From positions 248,001 through 312,000 of the forward strand of contig CAVQHI010000001.1 in assembly GCA_963712305.1 (NCBI GenBank): DNA of 64,000 nucleotides, given 5' to 3'. Shown here piece by piece: positions 18,264-27,419 of the stretch. The stretch comes from DATFNI01 sp963712305 (GTDB taxonomy: Bacteria; Bacteroidota; Rhodothermia; Balneolales; DATFMH01). The translations under genes were made by a program, and so were the position numbers. Numbering within the stretch: the first letter of the stretch is position 1; each line of letters starts with the position of its first letter. The notes under the pieces were generated by a model. The model searched no databases. It was not told where the DNA came from and saw nothing but the letters and a program-made list of their open reading frames with translations.

Positions 18264-19562
18264 ATGAAAAGTCTGAAAGTTCAGGATCCTGAAGTTTATG
18301 CCATTATTGAAAAAGAAACCGATCGCCAAAACAATAACCTTGAGCTGATCGCCTCTGAAAATTTTGTATCGAAGGCTGTGCTTGAGGCAATGGGAACAGT
18401 CCTGACCAATAAGTATGCTGAAGGTTATCCGGGCAAGCGATACTATGGTGGGTGTGAATTTGTAGATATTGCAGAAGACCTTGCCCGCGAACGGGCAAAA
18501 GTAATGTTTGGCGCAGACTGGGTAAATGTCCAGCCTCATTCCGGTGCTCAGGCAAATGCAGCCGTCTATCTCACATTCCTCAATCCCGGTGATACTTTCC
18601 TGGGGCTAAACCTCGCTCATGGCGGCCACCTTACCCATGGATCGCCGGTCAACTTCTCTGGTATCAATTACAACGCGAAATTCTACGGCGTCGACAAGGA
18701 AACGGGCCGGCTGGATATGAATGTGATCCGTGAAGAAGCCAAAAAAGTACAACCCAAGATGATATCCATTGGTGCTTCGGCTTATCCGCGTGATTTTGAT
18801 TATGAAGCTTTCCGAAGCATCGCCGATGAAGTTGGCGCTTTTCTGTGGATGGACATGGCTCATACCGCCGGACTGATTGCTGCCAAACTGCTGAACGATC
18901 CTCTTCCCCACTGTCATGTTGTTTCCACAACTACGCACAAGACTCTGCGTGGTCCGCGTGGCGGGATGCTGCTGGTTGGCAAAGATTCGGAAAACACAAT
19001 TGGAAAAGTAGCCCCGAAATCTGGCCGGGTTAAAAGGTGGAGTGAATTGCTTGATTCATCTGTTTTCCCGGGTACACAAGGCGGGCCATTGATGCATGTC
19101 ATTGCAGCAAAAGCTGTAGCATTTGGTGAGGGACTTCAGGATGATTTTAAGATATATCAACAGCGTATTCTTGAAAACGCAAAGGCGATGTCTGACAAAT
19201 TTCTGGAATTAGGTTATAACCTCGTTAGTGGCGGCACCGATAATCATCTGATGCTTATCGATCTTCGTAATAAAGGATTGACGGGTAAACTGGCCGAAGA
19301 AGCGCTCGGGAATGCACAGATTACTGTAAACAAAAACATGGTGCCTTTTGATACCGAAAGTCCATTCGTAACTTCAGGTATCCGCATCGGATCACCTGCA
19401 ATGACAACTCGTGGCTTAGGTCCCGATGAATTTCGTTACATTGTGGAATTAATCGACCAGGTATTGATGAATCCGACAAATGAAGATATTATTCGGAAGA
19501 CGGCCGGAGAAGTAAATGAGTTGTGTAACCGTTATCCATTGTACGATTTTGTTACTGTTTAG
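18264..19562 (+). CDS. glyA: serine hydroxymethyltransferase
   Basis: PLP enzyme that converts serine and tetrahydrofolate to glycine and 5,10-methylene-tetrahydrofolate. Its 432 residues are of normal length. Family signatures are ELIASENFVSKAVLEAMGT, the PHSGAQANAAVY loop, HTAGLIAA and the PLP-lysine segment TTTHKTLRGPRGG. It is close to rpiB, and tatC follows after 79 bases, so the three may share a transcript. It links with serA and folC elsewhere in the window in one-carbon metabolism. Confidence 0.97.
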   Translation: MKSLKVQDPEVYAIIEKETDRQNNNLELIASENFVSKAVLEAMGTVLTNKYAEGYPGKRYYGGCEFVDIAEDLARERAKVMFGADWVNVQPHSGAQANAAVYLTFLNPGDTFLGLNLAHGGHLTHGSPVNFSGINYNAKFYGVDKETGRLDMNVIREEAKKVQPKMISIGASAYPRDFDYEAFRSIADEVGAFLWMDMAHTAGLIAAKLLNDPLPHCHVVSTTTHKTLRGPRGGMLLVGKDSENTIGKVAPKSGRVKRWSELLDSSVFPGTQGGPLMHVIAAKAVAFGEGLQDDFKIYQQRILENAKAMSDKFLELGYNLVSGGTDNHLMLIDLRNKGLTGKLAEEALGNAQITVNKNMVPFDTESPFVTSGIRIGSPAMTTRGLGPDEFRYIVELIDQVLMNPTNEDIIRKTAGEVNELCNRYPLYDFVTV

Positions 19563-19641
19563 CGTTTAACCAAAGAACTGATTCCAGTATCCGTACGTAT
19601 CTTAAAGCGGAAAAGGTTGTTACGCGACACGAAAGAATAAT

Positions 19642-20499
19642 ATGAGCACTGAAACCGAACCAAAACGCCAGATCATGAATGGTGAGCCACCCGAAGCGAA
19701 GCCGACCAACCGGGTGGATGACAATATGCCATTTCTCGACCACCTTGAAGAGTTAAGGTGGCGTATTATTAAAGGCATCATCGGCATTTTCGTAGGTATA
19801 GCCATCGCCTTCATTTTCTCGGGATTTATGATCGATAAGGTGTTGCTGGGACCGGCTCATAAAGATTTCTTTATTTACCATTTCCTTCACATACATGCAG
19901 AGAACATCGATTTGCAGAGCCGTAAACTCCCCGGCCAGTTCTTCGCATATTGGGGTACTCTTGCTGTGATGGGCGGCATCATCGCCGCGCCTTACTTCTT
20001 TTATCAATTTTATGCGTTTATTGAGCCCGCTCTTGAGAAGGGCAGCCGCCGCAAAACCCAAGGTACAGTGGCCGTCATCAGCTTCCTTTTCATCCTCGGT
20101 GTTGCTTTTGGCTACCTGATTCTCACACCATTTGCACTTCAGTTTTTCACCCAGTTCAAATTGTCTGATCTGGTACGCAATTATTTCGACATCAACGAGT
20201 ATTTCAGTTCACTGGCGATGTGGATCATTGCGTGTGGTCTGATTTTCCAGATGCCAATGGTCACTTATTTCCTATCCAAGATTGGCCTGATCACGCCTGA
20301 ATTTCTAAAAAAATATCGCAAGCACGCTATCGTCGTTTGTTTCATCCTTGGAGCAGCGTTAACCCCTCCGGATCCCCTTTCTCAGGCGCTCGTGGCCATT
20401 CCGTTGATAGGGTTATTTCAACTGTCTGTCTTTATCTCGAAAGTCACAACGAGACGACGCGATAAAGAGATCTTTGGCGAAGCCGGAAGGCCGACATAA
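19642..20499 (+). CDS. tatC: Sec-independent translocase TatC
   Basis: Core receptor of the twin-arginine export pathway in the inner membrane. The 285 residues begin with a hydrophilic tail, then MPFLDHLEELRWRIIKGI, the conserved cytosolic helix before TM1. Six TM helices follow, with the family Glu/Phe features around PYFFYQFYAFIEPAL and the GLITPEFLKKYRKHAIVVCF signature. No tatA/B gene lies beside it. The N-terminal extension of about 28 residues is a little longer than usual. Confidence 0.96.
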   Translation: MSTETEPKRQIMNGEPPEAKPTNRVDDNMPFLDHLEELRWRIIKGIIGIFVGIAIAFIFSGFMIDKVLLGPAHKDFFIYHFLHIHAENIDLQSRKLPGQFFAYWGTLAVMGGIIAAPYFFYQFYAFIEPALEKGSRRKTQGTVAVISFLFILGVAFGYLILTPFALQFFTQFKLSDLVRNYFDINEYFSSLAMWIIACGLIFQMPMVTYFLSKIGLITPEFLKKYRKHAIVVCFILGAALTPPDPLSQALVAIPLIGLFQLSVFISKVTTRRRDKEIFGEAGRPT

Positions 20500-20897
20500 C
20501 CAACGACCTAAGCAGAATACTCACTCGATATGTAATAGTTTGGGAAACTCTGATGCGTTGGGACTAAAATAGCTTACAGCGGTCAGCTCTATCTGCTGAA
20601 AGAGGCAGCATTCGTTATATCTCTTGAATTTTGAAATTCAACTCCTGGGATTAGTTTATATCTATATAAGCTTAAATCTGCCGAACTAAGATGATGCATT
20701 CATTCTTAAATGGATGATTGCTTTCATTTATACGAAAGTCTTAGATTTTTTTGCAACTTTTCTGTAATTAAATGGAATGCATTAGAGCTGAAAGAACTTA
20801 TTGCTGTGACACAAACCATCAAAAGAATCTGCGAAAAAACCAGCGGCTGACAGCATCCGTTTTCATCATCTGACCATATTACTAACCTGATATATTG
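20500..20897. other. intergenic region upstream of the YyaL-like gene
   Basis: No gene seen. It holds a small palindrome (TTGAATTT/AAATTCAA, 20624-20641) and the 16-base motif TTTTTTTGCAACTTTT (20746-20761) shared with the region before the second DUF5916 gene. Confidence 0.4.
20746..20761 (+). promoter_or_regulatory. T-rich GCAACTTTT upstream element
   Basis: TTTTTTTGCAACTTTT is identical to 52475-52490. It may be part of a promoter (GCAACTTTT resembles an ECF-sigma -35 element). It lies 137 bases before the ATG at 20898, and no clear matching -10 element is seen. Confidence 0.3.
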
Positions 20898-22979
20898 ATG
20901 TCTTTCTCCGACAGTGATCGTCCTTCCAATCGATTAGTTCACGAATCATCACCTTATTTGTTGCAGCATGCCTATAACCCGGTGGATTGGTTTCCCTGGG
21001 GCGAGGAGGCACTGGATAAGTCACGGAAAGAGAATAAGTTGATATTTCTGAGTGTTGGATACTCAAGCTGCCATTGGTGTCACGTGATGGCGCATGAATC
21101 GTTTGAGGATCCGAAAGTCGCCAGGTATTTAAACGAGCACTTCGTTTCTATAAAAGTCGATCGTGAAGAACGCCCCGACCTGGATTCCATCTACATGGAT
21201 GCCGTCCAATTGATGACGGGACAGGGAGGCTGGCCTCTCAATATCTGGCTGACGCCGCAACTTGTGCCTTTATATGGTGGTACGTATTTCCCGCCGGAAT
21301 CCGGGATCTTTTCAGGACAACGGCCCGACTTCATGACAGTCCTGGAACGGCTGGTCCATATTTATCAAAACGAACTGGAACAACTCACAAATCACGTTGC
21401 ACAGATGCAGGATGCATTGCAGACTGACATCTATAAACACCTGGGCGCTTCTACTCTCGACAAAAAAGAGCTTAATAAATCATTCGCGGCCATTCAGAAT
21501 GTTTATGATGCAACATACGGCGGCTTCTCCCAGGCACCAAAATTTCCTCATGCCATGGTGATTGAATTCCTGTTCCAGTATTCCGCTCTTACCGGGAATG
21601 AACTAGCCTCCGGGATGGGTATTCATTCACTTCAGTCCATGATTTGTGGTGGTATCTATGATCAGTTGGGGGGTGGATTTCACAGGTACAGCACGGACAG
21701 ACAGTGGCTGGTTCCCCATTTTGAAAAAATGTTATATGACAACGCCCTGCTGTTAACCTCACTCACGAGCGCCTGGCAAATAAGCGGGGCTCACATCTTC
21801 AGGGAAACAATAGAAGAAACAATCGACTTCCTGAATCGTGAGATGAAGCACGAAAACGGTGGCTTTTACAGCGCTTTAGATGCCGATAGTGAAGGTAAGG
21901 AAGGACGCTTTTACGTTTGGACAACCGACGAACTGAAAGAGATACTGAATGCGGATGAATTTGAGACATTAAAACAATGGTATCCGTATGAGGAAGAAGG
22001 TAACTGGGAAGGATCTATTATTTTAAATCGCGACAAAATTCCACAGACGTCGCTTTCGGAAAAAATGATACCACCTCTCAAGGATGAAAATTGGAAGAGC
22101 CTTAGGGACAAGCTTCTGCAAGCAAGGGGAAAAAGGGAGCGACCCGGTACGGATGATAAGGTTCTGACATCCTGGAACAGCCTGCTTATTAAAGCTCTGG
22201 TACGTGCGGGACGTACTTTTAACCGAAAGGACTGGCTGGAAGCGGCGCAAAAGACCACAGACTTCATCCTCACAACCATGTACAAGGATGGCGTACTCTA
22301 TCGGATGTACAGAGAAGGGAAAGTGCAGCAATCCGGATTCCTTGATGACTATGGGTGTTTCGCTGAAGCATTGACCTTTGTGTTTGAAATTACCGGCGAC
22401 GAATGGTATCTGTCAAATGCTATTGAATTAACCGATGAAATGCTCCGGCTCTTCCACGATTCAAACCAGGCTGCCTTTTACTACACACATCCCGGACAAG
22501 ATACCCCGCTAACGTCTGTAAGGGATATTTTTGACAATGTCACACCATCTGGCAGCTCCTCGGCGATCTCGGCGTTGCTTAGAATCAATGATTTGACCGG
22601 TGAACATAAATATCATGAGATTGCTGTCTCGGCCCTCAGCAAATTGCAACAGACAGCAATTGAAAACGCTCCTTCATTTGGATATATACTTCAAAATTAT
22701 GTTCATGAGTATGTGAAAAGACGAGAAATTATTGTGGTTGGTCCTGATGATGATTTTGATAAATGGCGCACAGTATGGACCCAAATGTATTCTCCGCATG
22801 ATATCTTTATTGAAGGCGAAGAACTTTCTGATTCTTCTTTAACGCTTCTGCATGGAAAAAAATCCATCGACGGTCAAACAACGGCCTATATTTGCGAGCA
22901 TTTCACTTGTAAGGCGCCCATAACAGATATCAAAGAATATATCCGAGAAATTGAGGAACAAAACCCACGAGTTTCGTAA
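20898..22979 (+). CDS. thioredoxin-domain protein of the YyaL/SPATA20 family (DUF255)
   Basis: A 693-residue cytoplasmic protein. The N-terminal thioredoxin-like domain carries NRLVHESSPYLLQHAYNPVD and a CHWCHVMAHESFEDP motif (CxxC-like, about residues 56-70). Then come the GGWPLNIWLTPQLVPLYGGTYFP segment and a large alpha/alpha-barrel resembling glycosyl-hydrolase six-hairpin folds (GGIYDQLGGGFHRYSTD). The family is conserved from bacteria to mammals but its biochemical role is not established. A TTG directly before the ATG is ignored. It is a stand-alone gene. Confidence 0.9.
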   Translation: MSFSDSDRPSNRLVHESSPYLLQHAYNPVDWFPWGEEALDKSRKENKLIFLSVGYSSCHWCHVMAHESFEDPKVARYLNEHFVSIKVDREERPDLDSIYMDAVQLMTGQGGWPLNIWLTPQLVPLYGGTYFPPESGIFSGQRPDFMTVLERLVHIYQNELEQLTNHVAQMQDALQTDIYKHLGASTLDKKELNKSFAAIQNVYDATYGGFSQAPKFPHAMVIEFLFQYSALTGNELASGMGIHSLQSMICGGIYDQLGGGFHRYSTDRQWLVPHFEKMLYDNALLLTSLTSAWQISGAHIFRETIEETIDFLNREMKHENGGFYSALDADSEGKEGRFYVWTTDELKEILNADEFETLKQWYPYEEEGNWEGSIILNRDKIPQTSLSEKMIPPLKDENWKSLRDKLLQARGKRERPGTDDKVLTSWNSLLIKALVRAGRTFNRKDWLEAAQKTTDFILTTMYKDGVLYRMYREGKVQQSGFLDDYGCFAEALTFVFEITGDEWYLSNAIELTDEMLRLFHDSNQAAFYYTHPGQDTPLTSVRDIFDNVTPSGSSSAISALLRINDLTGEHKYHEIAVSALSKLQQTAIENAPSFGYILQNYVHEYVKRREIIVVGPDDDFDKWRTVWTQMYSPHDIFIEGEELSDSSLTLLHGKKSIDGQTTAYICEHFTCKAPITDIKEYIREIEEQNPRVS

Positions 22980-23130
22980 TTTGCGGATTAAATACGGCTA
23001 TAATTTACTATTTGCATAAAATTTTCACGATTGATCTACAGAACAATCCTATCAATTTGCTTATTTCCGCATGATAAATGATTCACTACGGTTCTAAGCA
23101 TTTCACAAAACGGATCAAACAATTAAGACT

Positions 23131-24357
23131 TTGAATAGAAATCTGTCAATCATCCTGTTGGTTAGCTTGATTGCTATCTTTGCAGGTTGCCAAAATTCAA
23201 AACAACCGGATATCACAGGTACTTATCGCGGCGTTATTGAGAGCCCGGGTGGAGAGCTCGCATTTCCTATCACAATTGCAAAAACCGACAGTGGTTATAC
23301 CGGGTATGTCAGCAACGCGACTGATACGCTATCTTTCTCTGGAATCACAGTCAACAGCGATTCTATTTCACTCGATTTCAGCTATTATGATTCTCATCTG
23401 ATTGCCGCTGTTCAGCCAAATGGCGACCTGAAAGGCCGGTGGACCAAGCATTCCATCGGGACCCGGATCCTGAATCTGCCATTTCACGCCGATAAAGGAG
23501 TCGCCTATCGTTATCCAGAAAAAAGCACCGATGCCGAAATTTTCGATGGTGAATGGCCTACTAAATTTACGACGTCCGACTCTTCACACAGTTATCCGGC
23601 TACCGGGGAATTTTATACAGATAATGGAAAACTCTACGGAACTTTTCTGACAGAAACCGGAGATTTTCGTTTCCTGCAGGGTTATGCCAAAGATAGTACT
23701 CTTACCCTCTCTACTTTCGATGGTGCCCATGTATTTCTTTTTAAAGGCCGGCTCCAGGAAGACGGTACGATAAAAGGTGATTTCTGGTCTTATAAATCGC
23801 ATGATGTCTGGACGGCTAAAAAAGGTGGGAACGAACTACGTAATCCCTTCAAAATTGCCGAAATTGATCCGAAACATCCGGACATTACCTTTAAACTTCC
23901 GAATGTAAACAATCAGATGGTCAGTAGTGATGACTCCCAATTTCGTGGGAAGCCGATTCTGTTGTATATTTTTGGAACCTGGTGCCCTAATTGTGCGGAT
24001 GAGACAGCAATGCTGAAGCAGATGTATTCTCAGTACAAAGATACGGGACTTCAGATTGTTGGGGTCGCTTATGAATACTTTGACACGTTTGATCAAAAAG
24101 CAGAAATGGTACGCCGGTATAAAGAGCGTTTTCACATACCATGGACCATTGTAATCGGTGGAAAGGCCGAAGCTAAAGATGTTCTGTCCAGTCTTCCTTT
24201 CGTCCAGAAACTGATTTCATACCCGACGGCTTATTTTGCCGGACCTGATCACGCAATAAAATACATCCATATTGGGTTTAATGGACCAGGAACTGGTAGT
24301 TACTATTTCCAGGAAAAGAAAGAATTTAAAGAAAAACTTGACGATATAACTAAATGA
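23131..24357 (+). CDS. TlpA/AhpC-like thioredoxin-fold lipoprotein
   Basis: Periplasmic lipoprotein of 408 residues. The signal peptide ends in a lipobox (IAIFAGC, Cys near 20); the start codon is TTG, chosen because it gives the complete signal peptide and no ATG lies near. About 230 residues of beta-rich N-terminal domain (DITGTYRGVI) precede a C-terminal thioredoxin domain with FGTWCPNCADE (CxxC near 287-290). The role is probably thiol-disulphide exchange at the cell surface. Its stop overlaps the start of the FKBP gene (ATGA), so the two are translationally coupled. Confidence 0.85.
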   Translation: MNRNLSIILLVSLIAIFAGCQNSKQPDITGTYRGVIESPGGELAFPITIAKTDSGYTGYVSNATDTLSFSGITVNSDSISLDFSYYDSHLIAAVQPNGDLKGRWTKHSIGTRILNLPFHADKGVAYRYPEKSTDAEIFDGEWPTKFTTSDSSHSYPATGEFYTDNGKLYGTFLTETGDFRFLQGYAKDSTLTLSTFDGAHVFLFKGRLQEDGTIKGDFWSYKSHDVWTAKKGGNELRNPFKIAEIDPKHPDITFKLPNVNNQMVSSDDSQFRGKPILLYIFGTWCPNCADETAMLKQMYSQYKDTGLQIVGVAYEYFDTFDQKAEMVRRYKERFHIPWTIVIGGKAEAKDVLSSLPFVQKLISYPTAYFAGPDHAIKYIHIGFNGPGTGSYYFQEKKEFKEKLDDITK

Positions 24358-24860
24358 AAATTAGCACTTTCTTACGGTTCTCACTTGCAGCAACTTTTAT
24401 GGCTGTCATGTTAGGCGGTTGTGGTAAAAACCCTTTCCGGCCAGATTACTCGTTGGTCCCCGCTCCTTTTGATACTGCCGGTGCACCACGTACAGTTACC
24501 AGTGATGGTCTGATATACTACACCGTTAATCCCGGATATGGATCCTTTAAAGTTGTGCCTAACGACGCTACATCTGGTATACAGATTCAATACACCGCAA
24601 GGAAAAAAGACGGAAAGATCTTATCCAGTTCCTACGAAAAGAGTAACTATGGTCTTCCTTTTGTTTACGCTCTCACCGTAAATCTCAGCAACTCCAGGAA
24701 TGTGATCTATACGAAAGGTTTCAGGGAAGGTGTTCTGGGAATGCATCAGGGTGAAAAAAGAACACTCGTTGTCCCTCCATCTCTTGGTTTTGCCGGGGCC
24801 GGCACGTCATTAGACAAAGATACTCTGTATTATGATGTAGAACTGGTTAGTTTTCAGTAA
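24354..24860 (+). CDS. FKBP-type peptidyl-prolyl isomerase lipoprotein
   Basis: Lipid-anchored periplasmic folding helper of 168 residues. The lipobox is VMLGGC (Cys near 23). The FKBP fold is seen in IQIQYTARKKDGKILSSSY, then TKGFREGVLGMHQGEKRTL and VPPSLGFAGAG, close to FKBP consensus. It overlaps the preceding thioredoxin-like gene by four bases and converges on alr ten bases away. The pair suggests a shared job in envelope protein folding. Confidence 0.87.
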   Translation: MKISTFLRFSLAATFMAVMLGGCGKNPFRPDYSLVPAPFDTAGAPRTVTSDGLIYYTVNPGYGSFKVVPNDATSGIQIQYTARKKDGKILSSSYEKSNYGLPFVYALTVNLSNSRNVIYTKGFREGVLGMHQGEKRTLVVPPSLGFAGAGTSLDKDTLYYDVELVSFQ

Positions 24861-24869
24861 GAACCTGCC

Positions 24870-25955
24870 TTAACCTTCATTCTTGTAAACGCGATTCACT
24901 CTTCGTTTAGATATACCGCATAGAATCTCATACGCAATGCTTCCGATGTCTGCGCCAAGATCGGAAGCTGTAATGTGATCCTGGTCCATGATGGTAACTG
25001 GCGTACCATCATTTAGCTGATCTTTCCCGAGGTACAGCATGCTGTAATCCATAGTAATGATCCCCACGACCGGGTACTCTTTCCCGCCTGCTATCATCCT
25101 GGCTTTCCCTGTAAAATTACGCCGGTAACCATCTGCATAACCCACAGGCACAACGCCCAGATACCCATCCTCCGGACAGGTCCACGTAGAGTGATAACTG
25201 ACTTTCATTCCCTTTTTGATAGGCTTCACGGTCGCCAAAAATGACTCCCATTCCATAACAGGCTGCAAACCGTTAACATCTATTGTACCGGGTGGATAGC
25301 CGTACATGCTAATACCATGACGAACCATTGTCATGTGGGTATCTTTATAAAAAAGTGTTCCGCCTGAGTTAGCTGTGTGATAGATAAGATCACTCCCCAA
25401 AATCTCACGAATTAATTGAAAAGATTTTAGCTGTGTAGCGACGGATTCGTTATCAGGGTCATCGGCACTGGCATAATGAGTCATAACACCTTTCAAACGT
25501 AATTCAGGGTATTTATCAATAAAGTCGACCAAACGAGGTGCTTCCTCTGGATAAAACCCGAAACGGCCCATACCCGTATCGAACTGTAAATGGTATGACG
25601 TTCCAGCGTCAAGCAGTGCTAGTTGTTCATAGCTGCCTACAACTGCTGTAATTCCCAACTGCGCATAGAACGGAGCTGAGTGAATAGTCGGTGGTGCAAA
25701 AACGAGCAGGTTTTTCTGAATACCCGATTCTCTGAGTTCGATGGCTTCCTGCATGGATGCCACAGCAAAGCAATCGACCTTATCCTGTAAATAATGGGCT
25801 ATCTGGATGGCTCCATGCCCGTACGCATCGGCTTTAACAACGGCCATTTGTTTCACACCATTGGACAGATTCTTCCTGAGAAGTTGAATATTATGCTTCA
25901 GGCGATTCAGGTAAACAATTGCCGTTGAGTTAAAGAGATGAGGATCAGAAATCAT
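24870..25955 (-). CDS. alr: alanine racemase
   Basis: PLP enzyme converting L- to D-alanine for peptidoglycan. The 361 residues show MAVVKADAYGHGAIQIA (PLP Lys near 41), MRHGISMYGYPPG, and the second-domain segment KKGMKVSYHSTWTCPEDGYL leading to VPVGYADGYRR. The length is normal and the start is the first ATG. It is transcribed against the FKBP gene. Confidence 0.95.
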   Translation of the reverse strand: MISDPHLFNSTAIVYLNRLKHNIQLLRKNLSNGVKQMAVVKADAYGHGAIQIAHYLQDKVDCFAVASMQEAIELRESGIQKNLLVFAPPTIHSAPFYAQLGITAVVGSYEQLALLDAGTSYHLQFDTGMGRFGFYPEEAPRLVDFIDKYPELRLKGVMTHYASADDPDNESVATQLKSFQLIREILGSDLIYHTANSGGTLFYKDTHMTMVRHGISMYGYPPGTIDVNGLQPVMEWESFLATVKPIKKGMKVSYHSTWTCPEDGYLGVVPVGYADGYRRNFTGKARMIAGGKEYPVVGIITMDYSMLYLGKDQLNDGTPVTIMDQDHITASDLGADIGSIAYEILCGISKRRVNRVYKNEG

Positions 25956-26092
25956 ACTGCTTTATGGAATCCGCGCTTATTTTAATGAGCCGGAATATAA
26001 CGGGCAGAAAAGAAAGAATCAGCCATTAAAGTGGGTTAAATTAGATAGATCCCGTCTCTTGAAAATAGATACCAGGTAGTTTTCAACTGCTG

Positions 26093-27250
26093 TCAGAGTG
26101 TACGATACTGTTCGAGCAGCCAGAATCGCATTTCATGTGCATCGCACAACCCCATCATGTCACCATTCTGAAATACCGGAACGAAGTCAGCCTTATAACT
26201 CAGCTGGGGATCGTATGTTTCCAGGTTTTCTATCTCGACGAATGTTCCCGCTTCAACCGGACGATAAATATCAATAAGTGCTGACTCATCGCCGCTATTA
26301 TTTTCAAGTTCATGTCCATAAACAATGTGTTCCAACCCCCTGCCATTAATAATGGGAATAATGGTTCGGGGCAGATATCGTTCATCTTTGTTGCGGATAT
26401 GCTCGATGATCGATCTTGGATTGGCATCATTATCAATGTTCAGGACCAGGTCTTCGATCTTGGGGACATATGTCAGCTCTTTGCGGCCATTAAAAATGGT
26501 ATACATCATATATAAGCCGAACAAACCCAGCCAGAACGTCAGGTTTTTATCAAAAAAGAAATAGGACAGTATCGCCACCAGGAAAAGCAACCCAATGATC
26601 TGTTTGCCCGCCAGGTATGTTGCTTGCGAGGCACGATAATATTTCTTCTTTTTCATCCAGATCATTGCTCTCAAAGCGCGACCGCCGTCCAGAGGAAATA
26701 CGGGAACGAGATTGAATCCGCCCAACATCAAGTTTACAAGCCCCACATTCAAGGCAACCACAGATGTAACATGATTTATTGGATCCAGCAGAGATGCCAG
26801 CAGGTACCACATTCCCGCAAACAGCATGGAAGTTGTAGGGCCGGCAATGGCGACCATTAATTCATGCGATGCGCGAATCGGGCGATGACGCAACTCTGCC
26901 ATCCCGCCCAGCAGAAACAAATGAATCCGTTCGATCGGCAGATCGTAATAACGTGCGGTTATCGCGTGTCCAAGCTCATGTACAAGAATGGATACGGTCA
27001 ATAACAAAGATGTTACGCCTCCCATAATCCAATAATCGACATTGTCGCGCATGAACATGAACTGTGGATAATAACGCGCACTCAACAGCCAGGCCACTAA
27101 CACAACGATAAGTGGCATCATTGGATCGATGGTTATTGTGAACCCCGCAAGGTTAAAATTATACCATCTGGAATCTTTTCTGGGCTTTTTATGGGCCTTG
27201 TCTTCTTCGGTTTCGAACAAAAAATACTCCGATAATTGTTGTCCTCTCAC
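26093..27250 (-). CDS. site-2 protease family (M50) membrane metalloprotease
   Basis: Polytopic intramembrane zinc protease of 385 residues. It has the zinc motif HELGH (VSILVHELGHAITARYYDLP) and the second motif LVPVFPLDGGRALRAM. The rest is TM helices plus a C-terminal soluble part (about 245-385) that may be CBS-like but is poorly conserved to the eye. Such proteases cut membrane-bound anti-sigma or signalling factors. The start codon is GTG at 27250; there is no nearby ATG upstream of the first helix. It is divergent from sppA. Confidence 0.88.
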   Translation of the reverse strand: MRGQQLSEYFLFETEEDKAHKKPRKDSRWYNFNLAGFTITIDPMMPLIVVLVAWLLSARYYPQFMFMRDNVDYWIMGGVTSLLLTVSILVHELGHAITARYYDLPIERIHLFLLGGMAELRHRPIRASHELMVAIAGPTTSMLFAGMWYLLASLLDPINHVTSVVALNVGLVNLMLGGFNLVPVFPLDGGRALRAMIWMKKKKYYRASQATYLAGKQIIGLLFLVAILSYFFFDKNLTFWLGLFGLYMMYTIFNGRKELTYVPKIEDLVLNIDNDANPRSIIEHIRNKDERYLPRTIIPIINGRGLEHIVYGHELENNSGDESALIDIYRPVEAGTFVEIENLETYDPQLSYKADFVPVFQNGDMMGLCDAHEMRFWLLEQYRTL

Positions 27251-27419
27251 TACTAATATAACTCAGAAAAAGCGGGTCACATTGTGCATGTCATTAACAT
27301 AAATAAAATAGTGCTTAAAAAGGATCACAAGACTAATTAACATTTGCCATCTTGTTTTTAAACAGACAATACGTGATTTTAGTGAATTAGAAATTGAATA
27401 TGCAATAAACCAGTAGCGC

